DNA from: Bacteroidales bacterium UBA3754
GTDB taxonomy: Bacteria > Bacteroidota > Bacteroidia > Bacteroidales > UBA1715
Direction of reading: 5' to 3'
DNA length: 5,196 bases
Assembly (NCBI GenBank): GCA_002371705.1
Contig: DFGI01000024.1
Span: 1-5,196, forward strand
Under the pieces are notes generated by a model. It searched no databases. It was not told where the DNA came from and worked only from the letters and a program-made list of their open reading frames with translations. Shown here in pieces: positions 1 through 5,196 of this stretch (positions are counted from its first letter, which is position 1; each line of letters begins with the position of its first letter). The translations under genes and the position numbers were made by a program.

Positions 1-78
1 GCAAAGGCATGTATCTATTTCTGTACCAGTTTCGTACATATGTTGTTTCCTAATCTGTATAATAAAATAATTGCGTAG
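1..78 (+). CDS. Possible C-terminal end of an upstream gene (partial)
   Basis: Frame 1 is open from the left edge for 25 codons and ends at a TAG at 76-78, one base before the ATG of the glycosyltransferase at 80. The visible tail includes ...HMLFPNLYNKIIA. A one-base gap between stop and start is typical of genes in one operon, so a polysaccharide-biosynthesis neighbour is plausible. However, the other two forward frames are also open from the edge (stops at 51-53 and 68-70), so the frame choice rests only on the spacing. I do not recognise the product. Confidence 0.3.
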   Translation, partial: AKACIYFCTSFVHMLFPNLYNKIIA

Positions 79-79
79 T

Positions 80-991
80 ATGAATTCGTATGCTCCTATA
101 GTTGTATTTGCTTATAATCGGGCTCGTTTGCTTCGTAATGTATTACAGTCATTGCGAGAAAACAGATTTGCGGAACAATCTGAATTGTATATTTATATTG
201 ATGGAGCAAAAGATGCTGATGACCAAAAGAAAGTTTCCGAAGTGATTGCGGTTGCCCAATCTACGGACGGTTTTTTGAAAACGACCGTGCGTGTAGCGTT
301 GAAACACAATGGGTTGGCAATGTCTATACGTGATGGTGTCTCCGAAGTCCTGAAAACATTTGGCGTTGCCATAGTTTTGGAAGATGATTTGTATGTGTCA
401 CGGCAATTTATTGCGGTAATGAACACGATGTTACAGACTTTTGAGAAAGACGGGCGAATTATGCAGGTATCTGGATTTGGAGCAAAACTTTCTTATCGAA
501 TAGGAGAAAAGCAAGAATATTATTTGTGTGGCAGGGCTCAAAGCTGGGGGTGGGCTACTTGGATTGACAGATGGAATACCATTGATTGGAATATTGTTGA
601 TTATCAGGAGTTTTTAAAGAATAAAACGTTGAAAAAGAACTTTGCCGCGTTGGGAAGCGATTTGATGCGGTCGTTACAAAAATATATGAATGGTGAAATG
701 GATGTTTGGCTGATTGCATACATATATAATATGTATAGAAAAAAAATGTATGCAGTTTGTCCACGTCATTCGCTTGTCCGTAACGATGGTTTTGGAGCCG
801 ATGCGTCAAATTGTAGCAATTATAATAGATATGCTATCGATTTTAACAAAAATGTTGAATATAATGTCCCTGCCGACATCCAATATGACAAAAATATAGA
901 ACAAAATGCCTTGCGTTTTTGGTCGGTTCGGTATAGAATGTACGGTAAAATTATGACCATAGTTACTGATTTATGTGGCTTGAACGCATAG
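80..991 (+). CDS. Glycosyltransferase, GnT-I/GT2-like (GT-A fold), 303 aa
   Basis: This is a probable cytoplasmic or membrane-associated nucleotide-sugar-dependent glycosyltransferase, of the kind found in Bacteroidetes polysaccharide clusters. The N-terminus (PIVVFAYNRARLLRNVLQSL, from about residue 5) is the first strand and helix of a GT-A fold. YIYIDGAKD follows. Residues E101-D102-D103-L104 (VLEDDLYVS) match the EDD form of the metal-binding DxD motif in GnT-I-like enzymes. The S155-WGWATW-161...DRW block and the later P228-RHSLVRNDGFG...NC stretch fit the acceptor-side motifs seen in bacterial relatives. The length of about 300 residues is normal, and no signal peptide is visible. An in-frame TTG at 71 would add three residues, but I prefer the ATG at 80 because it sits one base after a possible upstream stop. 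The sugar donor and acceptor cannot be read from the sequence. The family assignment is fairly sure; the pathway is inferred. Confidence 0.85.
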   Translation: MNSYAPIVVFAYNRARLLRNVLQSLRENRFAEQSELYIYIDGAKDADDQKKVSEVIAVAQSTDGFLKTTVRVALKHNGLAMSIRDGVSEVLKTFGVAIVLEDDLYVSRQFIAVMNTMLQTFEKDGRIMQVSGFGAKLSYRIGEKQEYYLCGRAQSWGWATWIDRWNTIDWNIVDYQEFLKNKTLKKNFAALGSDLMRSLQKYMNGEMDVWLIAYIYNMYRKKMYAVCPRHSLVRNDGFGADASNCSNYNRYAIDFNKNVEYNVPADIQYDKNIEQNALRFWSVRYRMYGKIMTIVTDLCGLNA

Positions 992-1045
992 AAAAGCACA
1001 TTGATGGCAATCAAAAAACATTTAAATCTCGGCTGTTGTTGCAAA

Positions 1046-1079
1046 CATTACTTTTTGTAAAATTTACAATAAGGTAATG
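1046..1079. repeat. Concentric imperfect inverted repeat in the intergenic region
   Basis: An outer arm CATTAC (1046-1051) pairs with GTAATG (1074-1079). Nested within it is TTGTAAA (1055-1061), which pairs with TTTACAA (1063-1069) around a single central A. The two dyads share nearly the same centre (1062 and 1062.5). No T tract follows on the + strand, so it does not look like a standard intrinsic terminator for the glycosyltransferase gene. It could be an operator for a dimeric regulator of the gene at 1202, about 90 bases upstream of that gene's -7 box, or a weak 3'-end hairpin. Confidence 0.45.
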
Positions 1080-1153
1080 CGTAAAAAATTGATACAGAAT
1101 AAAAAATGTTAATAAAAATGTACGTGTCGTATATAATGAAGTAAAAAACTCAC

Positions 1154-1161
1154 TATATTTG
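1154..1161 (+). promoter_or_regulatory. -7 box of a Bacteroidetes promoter for the 1202 gene
   Basis: TATATTTG matches the Bacteroidetes -7 consensus TAnnTTTG exactly. It lies 40 bases before the ATG at 1202, giving a leader of roughly 35 bases if transcription starts about 7 bases downstream. I see no convincing TTG-type -33 element at the expected 19-21 base spacing, so the promoter is supported by the -7 box and its position only. The same octamer precedes the gene at 3200. Confidence 0.5.
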
Positions 1162-1201
1162 TCGCAGAAAAAATGGTTGTGGTTTTATAGCGTTTGTGGG
1201 T

Positions 1202-3079
1202 ATGAAAAAACTTATTTGTAGCATTCTGTTTTTGGTTGGACTTGGCGTTGGTGTGTTCTCACAATCAATTCCTCAAACTATGTCGTATCAGGCTGTGGTT
1301 CGTGATTCGCAAGGAACGCTTGTGGCAAACAAACAAATTTCGGTCAGTATAAGTATCCTTAAAAACAATGAACTCGGCGATGCTGTTTATTCAGAAACAC
1401 AGTCGGTTACTACAAACGCCAATGGGTTGATGACGTTGGCAATAGGAAATGAATCCAATTTTGCCACTATTAATTGGGCTGAGGGCCCATATTTCTTGAA
1501 AACGGAAACAACGGTCGATGGTGTTGTGATAGAAGCCGTTTCTCAGTTGATGGCTGTTCCGTATGCAAAATATGCCGAAACTGCTGGCAATATGGACGAG
1601 TATGTGAAAAAGTCTGAGATAGATGCTTATATTGAAGCAAAGGTACGTTCTATGTTTAAGGATGCGTTGGAAAAAGCATCTGCCGTTTCAGATGATTCAA
1701 ATACCATAATGGAAGAAGTGATAAAAGATGTCGCTTCGGAAAATACTGGAGATGGAAAATCCTATACCAATACGGATGGTGATTTGTTGGGTACTATTAG
1801 TGAAGATAATGGCTTTATTTATAAACAATTGTCTTCTAATCCTGATAGTTGGGGGAGTTTTTTGACTATGTTAGGGGCGTACATTTTTTATGATCAAGAG
1901 GATTTGGATGAATTGATGAAAGAGAATTTGGAGTCTGATTTTTCAAAATGGGAATCAAGAGCCTCATCATGGTATAAAGGTAAGGATAAACTTATGGATT
2001 CATTGAAACAATGGACCGTAGAGGATTATGGTACATGGGCGGAAGAGGCCCGCAAACCTTCCCATTTGGGCGATGAAGCGGTAAATGAAATTTTAACTAC
2101 TTTATTGGAAGAAGATTGGGACTCGTATCAACAATATGCATATCAATTGCCTGACGGAGGCGCAAGTGTGTATGCAAGTGTTAGTAATAAAGGTATAAAT
2201 GCTGACGGTTCGGTGGAAGGCATATTCGCAATTTCTGATTCTACATCTGTGAAGTTTTCCCGTGGTAATTTGCAATATCAAGCTTCGACTAATACGTGGC
2301 GTTTTGCGGAAAATCAGTTTGATGCGGTGGCTGGAAAATCAAATAATCATATTGGTGAAGATGGCGGAAATGTTTTTGTGAATGGTGTTAAATCAGATAA
2401 TATAAATGTATCATCCACCTATTCTGGTTGGATAGATCTGTTTGCATGGGGAACCAGTGGCCATCAGGTTTCCGGGGAAGACTATACAGCATATCAGCCA
2501 TATTCCGTGAATGAAAATACGGAAGATTATTATCAAGGAACGTGTTTGAATGGAACATCTGCTGATTGGGGCGTTAACAGCATTTCAAATGGTAGTGGAA
2601 CATGGCGTACACTGACGAATACGGAATGGAATTATTTGTACCAACATAGTAAGGAGAAAGGACATTTCGCGTATGCGACTATTGTCACAAAGAAGGGCCC
2701 TTCTACTATAAATGTTCCTGGATTTGTGATTTTACCTGAAAATTGGGCAGGTATGCCAGCAAATTGCACGTTTAATGCCGCGGAAAGTTTTGGCGCAAAT
2801 ACTTATACCGAATCCCAATGGTTTAAAATGCAGCAGAAGGGTGCGGCGTTTTTCCCTGCTTCTGGTGTGAGAAAAATTAGCCCGAAGTCAACACTTGCTA
2901 ATAAGGTGTGGCTAACAAGCACTTTGACGTATGCTGCATATTGGACTGCAAATGCTTCTCAAAGTGGTTCCGCAAATGCATTCTGGTTTGTTGGTAGCGA
3001 TGATAAAGGGGTACAACAGCAGGCATATTCGAAAAGCGCTGGGCAATGTGTCCGTTTAGTCAAAGATTTGAATAAGTAA
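1202..3079 (+). CDS. Secreted modular protein: SYQAVV N-module plus C-terminal CVRLV-ending domain, 625 aa
   Basis: Function is unknown; it is an exported surface or extracellular protein. Residues 1-20 form a signal peptide (MKKL, hydrophobic core, likely cut between S20 and Q21); C6 is not in a lipobox. Residues 21-129 are a module common in secreted Bacteroidetes proteins, with MSYQAVVRDSQGTLV, VSISIL, NGL, GPYFLKTE and VPYAKYAETAG. The last gene of the window carries the same module. Residues 130 to about 340 are acidic, probably helical and Trp-rich (ESRASSWYKGKDK, WTVEDYGTW), and match nothing I know. From F342 a Bacteroidales domain begins (FSRGNLQYQAS, TWRFAENQF, SGWIDLFAWGTSG, WRTLTNTEWNYL, FVILPENW, GAAFFPASGVR, W570-LTSTLTYAAYW, C616-VRLV). 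By its motif order this may be a C-type-lectin-like fold related to FISUMP/DUF1566 proteins, which is inference. No T9SS C-terminal domain is visible. An in-frame GTG at 1196 would add Met-Gly; the ATG at 1202 gives the cleaner signal peptide. A terminator follows closely. Confidence 0.85.
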   Translation: MKKLICSILFLVGLGVGVFSQSIPQTMSYQAVVRDSQGTLVANKQISVSISILKNNELGDAVYSETQSVTTNANGLMTLAIGNESNFATINWAEGPYFLKTETTVDGVVIEAVSQLMAVPYAKYAETAGNMDEYVKKSEIDAYIEAKVRSMFKDALEKASAVSDDSNTIMEEVIKDVASENTGDGKSYTNTDGDLLGTISEDNGFIYKQLSSNPDSWGSFLTMLGAYIFYDQEDLDELMKENLESDFSKWESRASSWYKGKDKLMDSLKQWTVEDYGTWAEEARKPSHLGDEAVNEILTTLLEEDWDSYQQYAYQLPDGGASVYASVSNKGINADGSVEGIFAISDSTSVKFSRGNLQYQASTNTWRFAENQFDAVAGKSNNHIGEDGGNVFVNGVKSDNINVSSTYSGWIDLFAWGTSGHQVSGEDYTAYQPYSVNENTEDYYQGTCLNGTSADWGVNSISNGSGTWRTLTNTEWNYLYQHSKEKGHFAYATIVTKKGPSTINVPGFVILPENWAGMPANCTFNAAESFGANTYTESQWFKMQQKGAAFFPASGVRKISPKSTLANKVWLTSTLTYAAYWTANASQSGSANAFWFVGSDDKGVQQQAYSKSAGQCVRLVKDLNK

Positions 3080-3102
3080 TACAATATAGTATGTATAATT
3101 CT

Positions 3103-3136
3103 AAACAGAAAGGTCTTGTAGGCTTTTCTGTTTTTT
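3103..3136 (+). terminator. Intrinsic terminator of the 1202-3079 gene
   Basis: The left arm (3103-3115, AAACAGAAAGGTC) pairs with the right arm (3121-3133, GGCTTTTCTGTTT) over 13 pairs, including two G-T wobbles, around a five-base loop TTGTA. The right arm runs into a six-T tract at 3131-3136. The hairpin begins 24 bases after the stop codon. It should separate this transcript from the small T9SS gene, which has its own promoter immediately downstream. Confidence 0.85.
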
Positions 3137-3147
3137 GTTTGTGAAGT

Positions 3148-3179
3148 GTTGAATTTTTGAAATCTATTTTATATATTTG
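3148..3179 (+). promoter_or_regulatory. Bacteroidetes-type promoter of the small T9SS protein gene
   Basis: A GTTG at 3148-3151 serves as the -33 element. It is followed after 20 bases by TATATTTG at 3172-3179, an exact match to the TAnnTTTG -7 consensus. The spacing is the usual one for the Bacteroidetes primary sigma factor. Transcription from about 3186 would give a very short leader of about 14 bases before the ATG at 3200. It lies directly after the terminator of the previous gene, which supports an independent transcription start here. Confidence 0.65.
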
Positions 3180-3199
3180 TTAATTCAAAATATAGTGTT

Positions 3200-3688
3200 A
3201 TGAAACTAAAACAGATTTTAGTATGTGCTTTCTCTGTGGCGTGTATGGGCACGTATGCACAGAGTGGCTTTGTATCGGCAGGTGCCGATGGCGCTAATGA
3301 AAATGGCTCGGTAAGTTATTCTGTTGGACAGATTGTATATCAATCGAACGAAAGTAGCGATGGCTCTGTTTCGCTTACACAAGGTTTGCAACAACCATAT
3401 ACGATTAGCTCTTTGCCGCTTCCCGATGGCTTACAGGAGATTTCAAGTATTCAATTGGCTGCATATCCGAATCCTACGTCGGATGTGTTGAACATATCAA
3501 TCGAGGGTACTGAATGTGATGGACTGACATTTACTGTTTCTGATGTTAAGGCTCGCCGTCAAATGAGTGGAGACATAATTTCCGAAAATACTCCGATTGA
3601 TGTACGGCATTTGTTGCCTGGCGTGTATTTCGTGGAAATCCAAAAGAACAAACAACCCGTTCGTGCTTTTAAGGTTGTGAAACAATAG
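3200..3688 (+). CDS. Small secreted protein with T9SS type A C-terminal sorting domain, 162 aa
   Basis: This is a predicted substrate of the type IX (Por) secretion system, exported by Sec and then moved across the outer membrane. A signal peptide (MKLKQILVCAFSVACMGTYA) is likely cut between A20 and Q21. The short mature part (about 21-80) has the pattern GSVSYSVGQIVYQSN...GSVSLTQGLQQPYTI, which I recognise as recurrent in small Bacteroidetes T9SS proteins; its role is not known to me. Residues 86-162 are a type A sorting domain: AYPNPTSDVLNIS, then a beta-rich stretch, LLPGVYFVEI, and the basic end VRAFKVVKQ. The length is normal for this class, so it looks complete. No Shine-Dalgarno is visible, as usual in the phylum. 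It sits between two genes that share an N-terminal module and 48 bases before the repeat-protein gene, which suggests a shared surface role. Confidence 0.88.
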   Translation: MKLKQILVCAFSVACMGTYAQSGFVSAGADGANENGSVSYSVGQIVYQSNESSDGSVSLTQGLQQPYTISSLPLPDGLQEISSIQLAAYPNPTSDVLNISIEGTECDGLTFTVSDVKARRQMSGDIISENTPIDVRHLLPGVYFVEIQKNKQPVRAFKVVKQ

Positions 3689-3705
3689 GATAGGGTAAAT
3701 CCATA

Positions 3706-3713
3706 TAAATTTG
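3706..3713 (+). promoter_or_regulatory. -7 box before the repeat-protein gene
   Basis: TAAATTTG fits the TAnnTTTG consensus and lies 23 bases before the ATG at 3737, in the 48-base gap after the T9SS gene. No clear -33 TTG occurs at the proper distance (the nearest GTTG, at 3674-3677, is 28 bases away). No terminator hairpin is seen in the gap, so read-through from the promoter at 3148 is equally possible. Confidence 0.4.
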
Positions 3714-3736
3714 TCTTAAGATTTAAATATAATAAT

Positions 3737-5196
3737 ATGAAAAGAATTTTTACCTCAATTGCGATGATGCTCCTTATGATGGTGGCATTCGCTCAAGTTC
3801 CTCAAAAAATGAGTTATCAGGCAGTGGTGAGAAACAGTGCGGGAACACTGGTTTCCGAAACTGAATTGCCTGTCATTGTGAGTATTTTACAAGGTAGTGA
3901 AGATGGCGAATCTGTTTATACGGAAACACATCAGGTGAAAACAAATAAAAATGGTCTGATTTCATTGGAAATTGGTGCTGGTTTTGCCGAAGGCAACAAC
4001 GATTTCTCGACGATTGATTGGGCGAATGGGCCATATTTTATTATGACTCAGGTTATTGTGGAAGGAATGCCTATTACAATAACATCGGAGTTGTTGAGCG
4101 TTCCGTATGCGCAATATGCTGAAACAGCTGGTTCTGTTCCTGGTATGGACTCGTTCGCTAATAAGAATGAAGTTGCTGAAACGTATGCTACAAAAGCTGA
4201 AGTTGAGGGAACATACGCTACAAAATATGACTTGGAGGAACATTATGTAAATAAGGATGATTATCAAGAGGTAGATTTGAATGGATATGTAACCCAAGAT
4301 GACTTGACTGGTTACGCTAAATCGGACGATTTAGATAATTATTTAAAGAAAGAAGATTATAATGAAGTTAGTATTGAAGGCTTGTTAAGTAAAGAAGAAG
4401 CCGATGCAACATACGCAACTCCATCTGATATTCCAAGTCTTGACGGTTTGTTGACTAAAGAGGGGGCGGATACTGTATACGCATCAAAAAATGAAATTCC
4501 AACGACAGTTGCGGAACTGGAAGATGCTGACAGCTACTTGCAGGATTCAGATTTGTCAGATTGGGCAAAGGCAGAGGAAAAACCAGTATATGATTATAGT
4601 GAAATCGCAAACACTCCAGCAATTCCAAGCGTTGAAGGTTTGTTGTCGAAGGAAGAAGCCGATGCGACATATGCAAAAACAACAGATATACCAAGTGTTG
4701 ATGGACTTTTGACGAAAGAGGAAGCAGATGCAACGTATGCAACTCCATCTGATATTCCAAATGTGGAAGGCTTGTTGAGCAAGGAAGAGGCTGCATCAAC
4801 GTATGCAAAACCGTCAGACATACCAACAACGGTTGCTGAATTGAGTGATGCTGATGATTATGCTTTGAAGAGCGATTTGTCAAACGTGCAGGCTGATTGG
4901 AGTGAAGCAGATGCAGAAGCTGCATCGTTTATAAAGAATAAACCTGTAATACCAACAACAGTAGCTGAATTGGAGGATGCTGACAGCTACTTGCAGGATT
5001 CAGATTTGTCTGATTGGGCAAAGGCAGAAGAGAAACCAGCATATGATTATAGTGAAATCGCAAATACCCCAGCGATTCCAAGCGTAGAAGGTTTGTTGAG
5101 CAAGGAGGAAGCCGATGCGACATATGCGAAACCATCAGACATACCAAGCACGGTTGCTGAATTGAGCGACGCAAACAACTATGCATTGAAGAGCGA
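3737..5196 (+). CDS. Secreted repeat protein with SYQAVV N-module and tail-fibre-like shaft (partial, runs off right edge)
   Basis: The frame is open from the ATG at 3737 to the window end (486 full codons) with no stop, so the gene is truncated by the window. MKRIFTSIAMMLLMMVAFA is a signal peptide, likely cut between A19 and Q20. Residues 20-132 repeat the module of the 1202 gene (VPQKMSYQAVVRNSAGTLV, VSIL, NGL, WANGPYF, VPYAQYAETAG). Residues 140-209 are short repeats starting with Y, such as YATKAEVEGT and YATKYDLEEH. From residue 210 come 22-residue units (IPSVEGLLSKEEADATYA type) mixed with 42-residue A units (TTVAELEDADSYL, DWAKAEEKP, YDYSEIANTPA) and 43-residue B units (ALKSDL, ADWSEADAEAASFIKNKP). 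The A and B motifs resemble shaft repeats of phage tail fibres and large Bacteroidetes surface proteins. The composition is acidic, with no Cys in the visible part. An extracellular fibre or adhesin is my inference. The C-terminus, which could hold a T9SS domain or a tail-fibre tip/chaperone domain, is not visible. Confidence 0.88.
   Translation, partial: MKRIFTSIAMMLLMMVAFAQVPQKMSYQAVVRNSAGTLVSETELPVIVSILQGSEDGESVYTETHQVKTNKNGLISLEIGAGFAEGNNDFSTIDWANGPYFIMTQVIVEGMPITITSELLSVPYAQYAETAGSVPGMDSFANKNEVAETYATKAEVEGTYATKYDLEEHYVNKDDYQEVDLNGYVTQDDLTGYAKSDDLDNYLKKEDYNEVSIEGLLSKEEADATYATPSDIPSLDGLLTKEGADTVYASKNEIPTTVAELEDADSYLQDSDLSDWAKAEEKPVYDYSEIANTPAIPSVEGLLSKEEADATYAKTTDIPSVDGLLTKEEADATYATPSDIPNVEGLLSKEEAASTYAKPSDIPTTVAELSDADDYALKSDLSNVQADWSEADAEAASFIKNKPVIPTTVAELEDADSYLQDSDLSDWAKAEEKPAYDYSEIANTPAIPSVEGLLSKEEADATYAKPSDIPSTVAELSDANNYALKS
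4154..4363 (+). repeat. Degenerate 9-14 residue Y-x-x-K repeats (residues 140-209)
   Basis: Successive segments begin at F140, Y150, Y160, Y170, Y184, Y193 and Y202: FANKNEVAET, YATKAEVEGT, YATKYDLEEH, YVNKDDYQEVDLNG, YVTQDDLTG, YAKSDDLDN, and YLKKEDYNEV running into the first 22-residue unit. The 14-residue forms starting at 170 and 202 are alike. Lys or a polar residue followed by an acidic and a hydrophobic residue recurs at each step, as in trimeric fibre shafts. These repeats look ancestral to the longer units, because YATPSD and SKEEADAT inside the 22-residue units echo YATK..VEGT. Confidence 0.7.
4496..4621 (+). repeat. A unit, copy 1 (126 bp, residues 254-295)
   Basis: The 42-residue unit runs IPTTVAELEDADSYLQ, DSDLSDWAKAEEKP, VYDYSEIANTPA. 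Copy 2 begins exactly 453 bases (151 codons) later. By hand comparison the two copies differ at 13 of 126 bases, with a 35-base perfect match at 4522-4556 and 4975-5009. Only one difference changes an amino acid (Val to Ala before YDYSEI). Confidence 0.85.
4820..4948 (+). repeat. B unit, copy 1 (129 bp, residues 362-404)
   Basis: The 43-residue unit starts like the A unit (IPTTVAELSDADDYALKSDL) but continues NVQADWSEADAEAASFIKNKPV. The ADW...FIKNKP motif is familiar from tail-fibre-like and surface repeat proteins. It directly precedes A copy 2 with no S unit between. Confidence 0.8.
4949..5074 (+). repeat. A unit, copy 2 (126 bp, residues 405-446)
   Basis: This is the second copy of the A unit, 41 of 42 residues identical to copy 1. 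It is followed by one S unit (5075-5140) rather than the three that follow copy 1, so the larger repeat is not a simple tandem duplication. Confidence 0.85.
5141..5196 (+). repeat. B unit, copy 2, cut by the window edge
   Basis: The visible residues IPSTVAELSDANNYALKS match the start of B copy 1 (IPTTVAELSDADDYALKS). The unit and probably further repeats continue beyond the right edge. Confidence 0.7.

Larger units (their letters stand above)
4364..5140 (+). repeat. Six 66-bp (22-residue) S units, interrupted by A and B units
   Basis: Units lie at 4364-4429, 4430-4495, 4622-4687, 4688-4753, 4754-4819 and 5075-5140. The consensus starts I-P-S-V-(E/D)-G-L-L-(S/T)-K-E-E-A-D-A-T-Y-A, followed by a variable four-residue tail such as TPSD, KTTD or KPSD. 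The first unit begins EVSIEG instead of IPSVEG, and the second has drifted (KEGADTVYAS). Unit boundaries are codon-exact, so gain or loss of a unit keeps the frame. Confidence 0.85.

Noticed and set aside
71..79. TTG start for the glycosyltransferase
   Set aside because: The ATG nine bases later fits the family N-terminus and sits one base after a possible upstream stop, so the earlier weak start is unnecessary.
1173..1190. Five-codon upstream ORF (MVVVL) in the leader of the 1202 gene
   Set aside because: It is too short to distinguish from chance and has no attenuator-like hairpin next to it.
1196..1201. GTG start two codons before the ATG of the 625-residue protein
   Set aside because: It would place Met-Gly before a perfectly normal MKKL signal peptide; the ATG at 1202 is the simpler choice.
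3689..3736. Small GGAT/ATCC hairpin after the T9SS gene as a terminator
   Set aside because: The stem is only four pairs and no T tract follows.
3962..4297. Minus-strand open frame of 111 codons
   Set aside because: It lies fully inside the module-coding part of the 3737 gene and shows no recognisable protein features of its own.
4364..5140. CRISPR-like spaced repeats
   Set aside because: The repeats are codon-exact, imperfect, contiguous and of protein-coding type, with no unique spacers of constant length.
4455..5186. Long open frames on the minus strand across the repeats (4455-4925, 4594-4821, 4929-5186)
   Set aside because: Their proteins are low-complexity mirrors of the + strand repeat. 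They stay open because the repeated codons happen to lack reverse stops, and the + frame has a signal peptide and near-silent divergence showing that it is the coding one.

Overview
The window looks like chromosome from a member of the Bacteroidota, most likely Bacteroidales. Four things point there: a type IX secretion (T9SS) type A sorting domain on a small secreted protein, secreted proteins carrying the 'MSYQAVVR...GPYF...VPYAKYAETAG' N-terminal module, TAnnTTTG-type -7 promoter boxes, and AT-rich leaders without Shine-Dalgarno sequences. Genus cannot be decided from the sequence alone. All recognised genes are on the + strand.

Layout: (1) Bases 1-78 may hold the last codons of an upstream gene, with its stop one base before the next ATG. 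(2) 80-991 encodes a GnT-I/GT2-like glycosyltransferase, probably the last gene of a surface-polysaccharide cluster to the left. (3) 992-1201 is an AT-rich intergenic region with a concentric imperfect dyad and a -7 box. (4) 1202-3079 encodes a 625-residue secreted protein with an N-terminal SYQAVV module, an acidic helical-looking middle, and a C-terminal Bacteroidales domain ending in CVRLV. A strong intrinsic terminator follows at 3103-3136. (5) 3200-3688 encodes a 162-residue secreted protein with a T9SS C-terminal domain, behind a good Bacteroidetes promoter. (6) 3737 to the window end is an open, truncated gene whose product starts with a second copy of the SYQAVV module and continues into a layered repeat shaft. 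The shaft motifs (DWAKAEEKP.YDYSEI and ADWSEADAEAASFIKNKP) resemble phage tail-fibre shaft repeats.

How the genes relate: genes 2 and 4 are paralogous at the N-terminus but carry unrelated C-terminal cargo, and they flank the T9SS-sorted small protein. I infer a cell-surface or extracellular set: a modular secreted protein, a small T9SS substrate, and a long fibre-like repeat protein. The glycosyltransferase appears to be a separate unit. The most notable feature is the repeat shaft of the last gene. Its 126-bp A repeats, 453 bp apart, differ at 13 bases, and 12 of those changes are silent.
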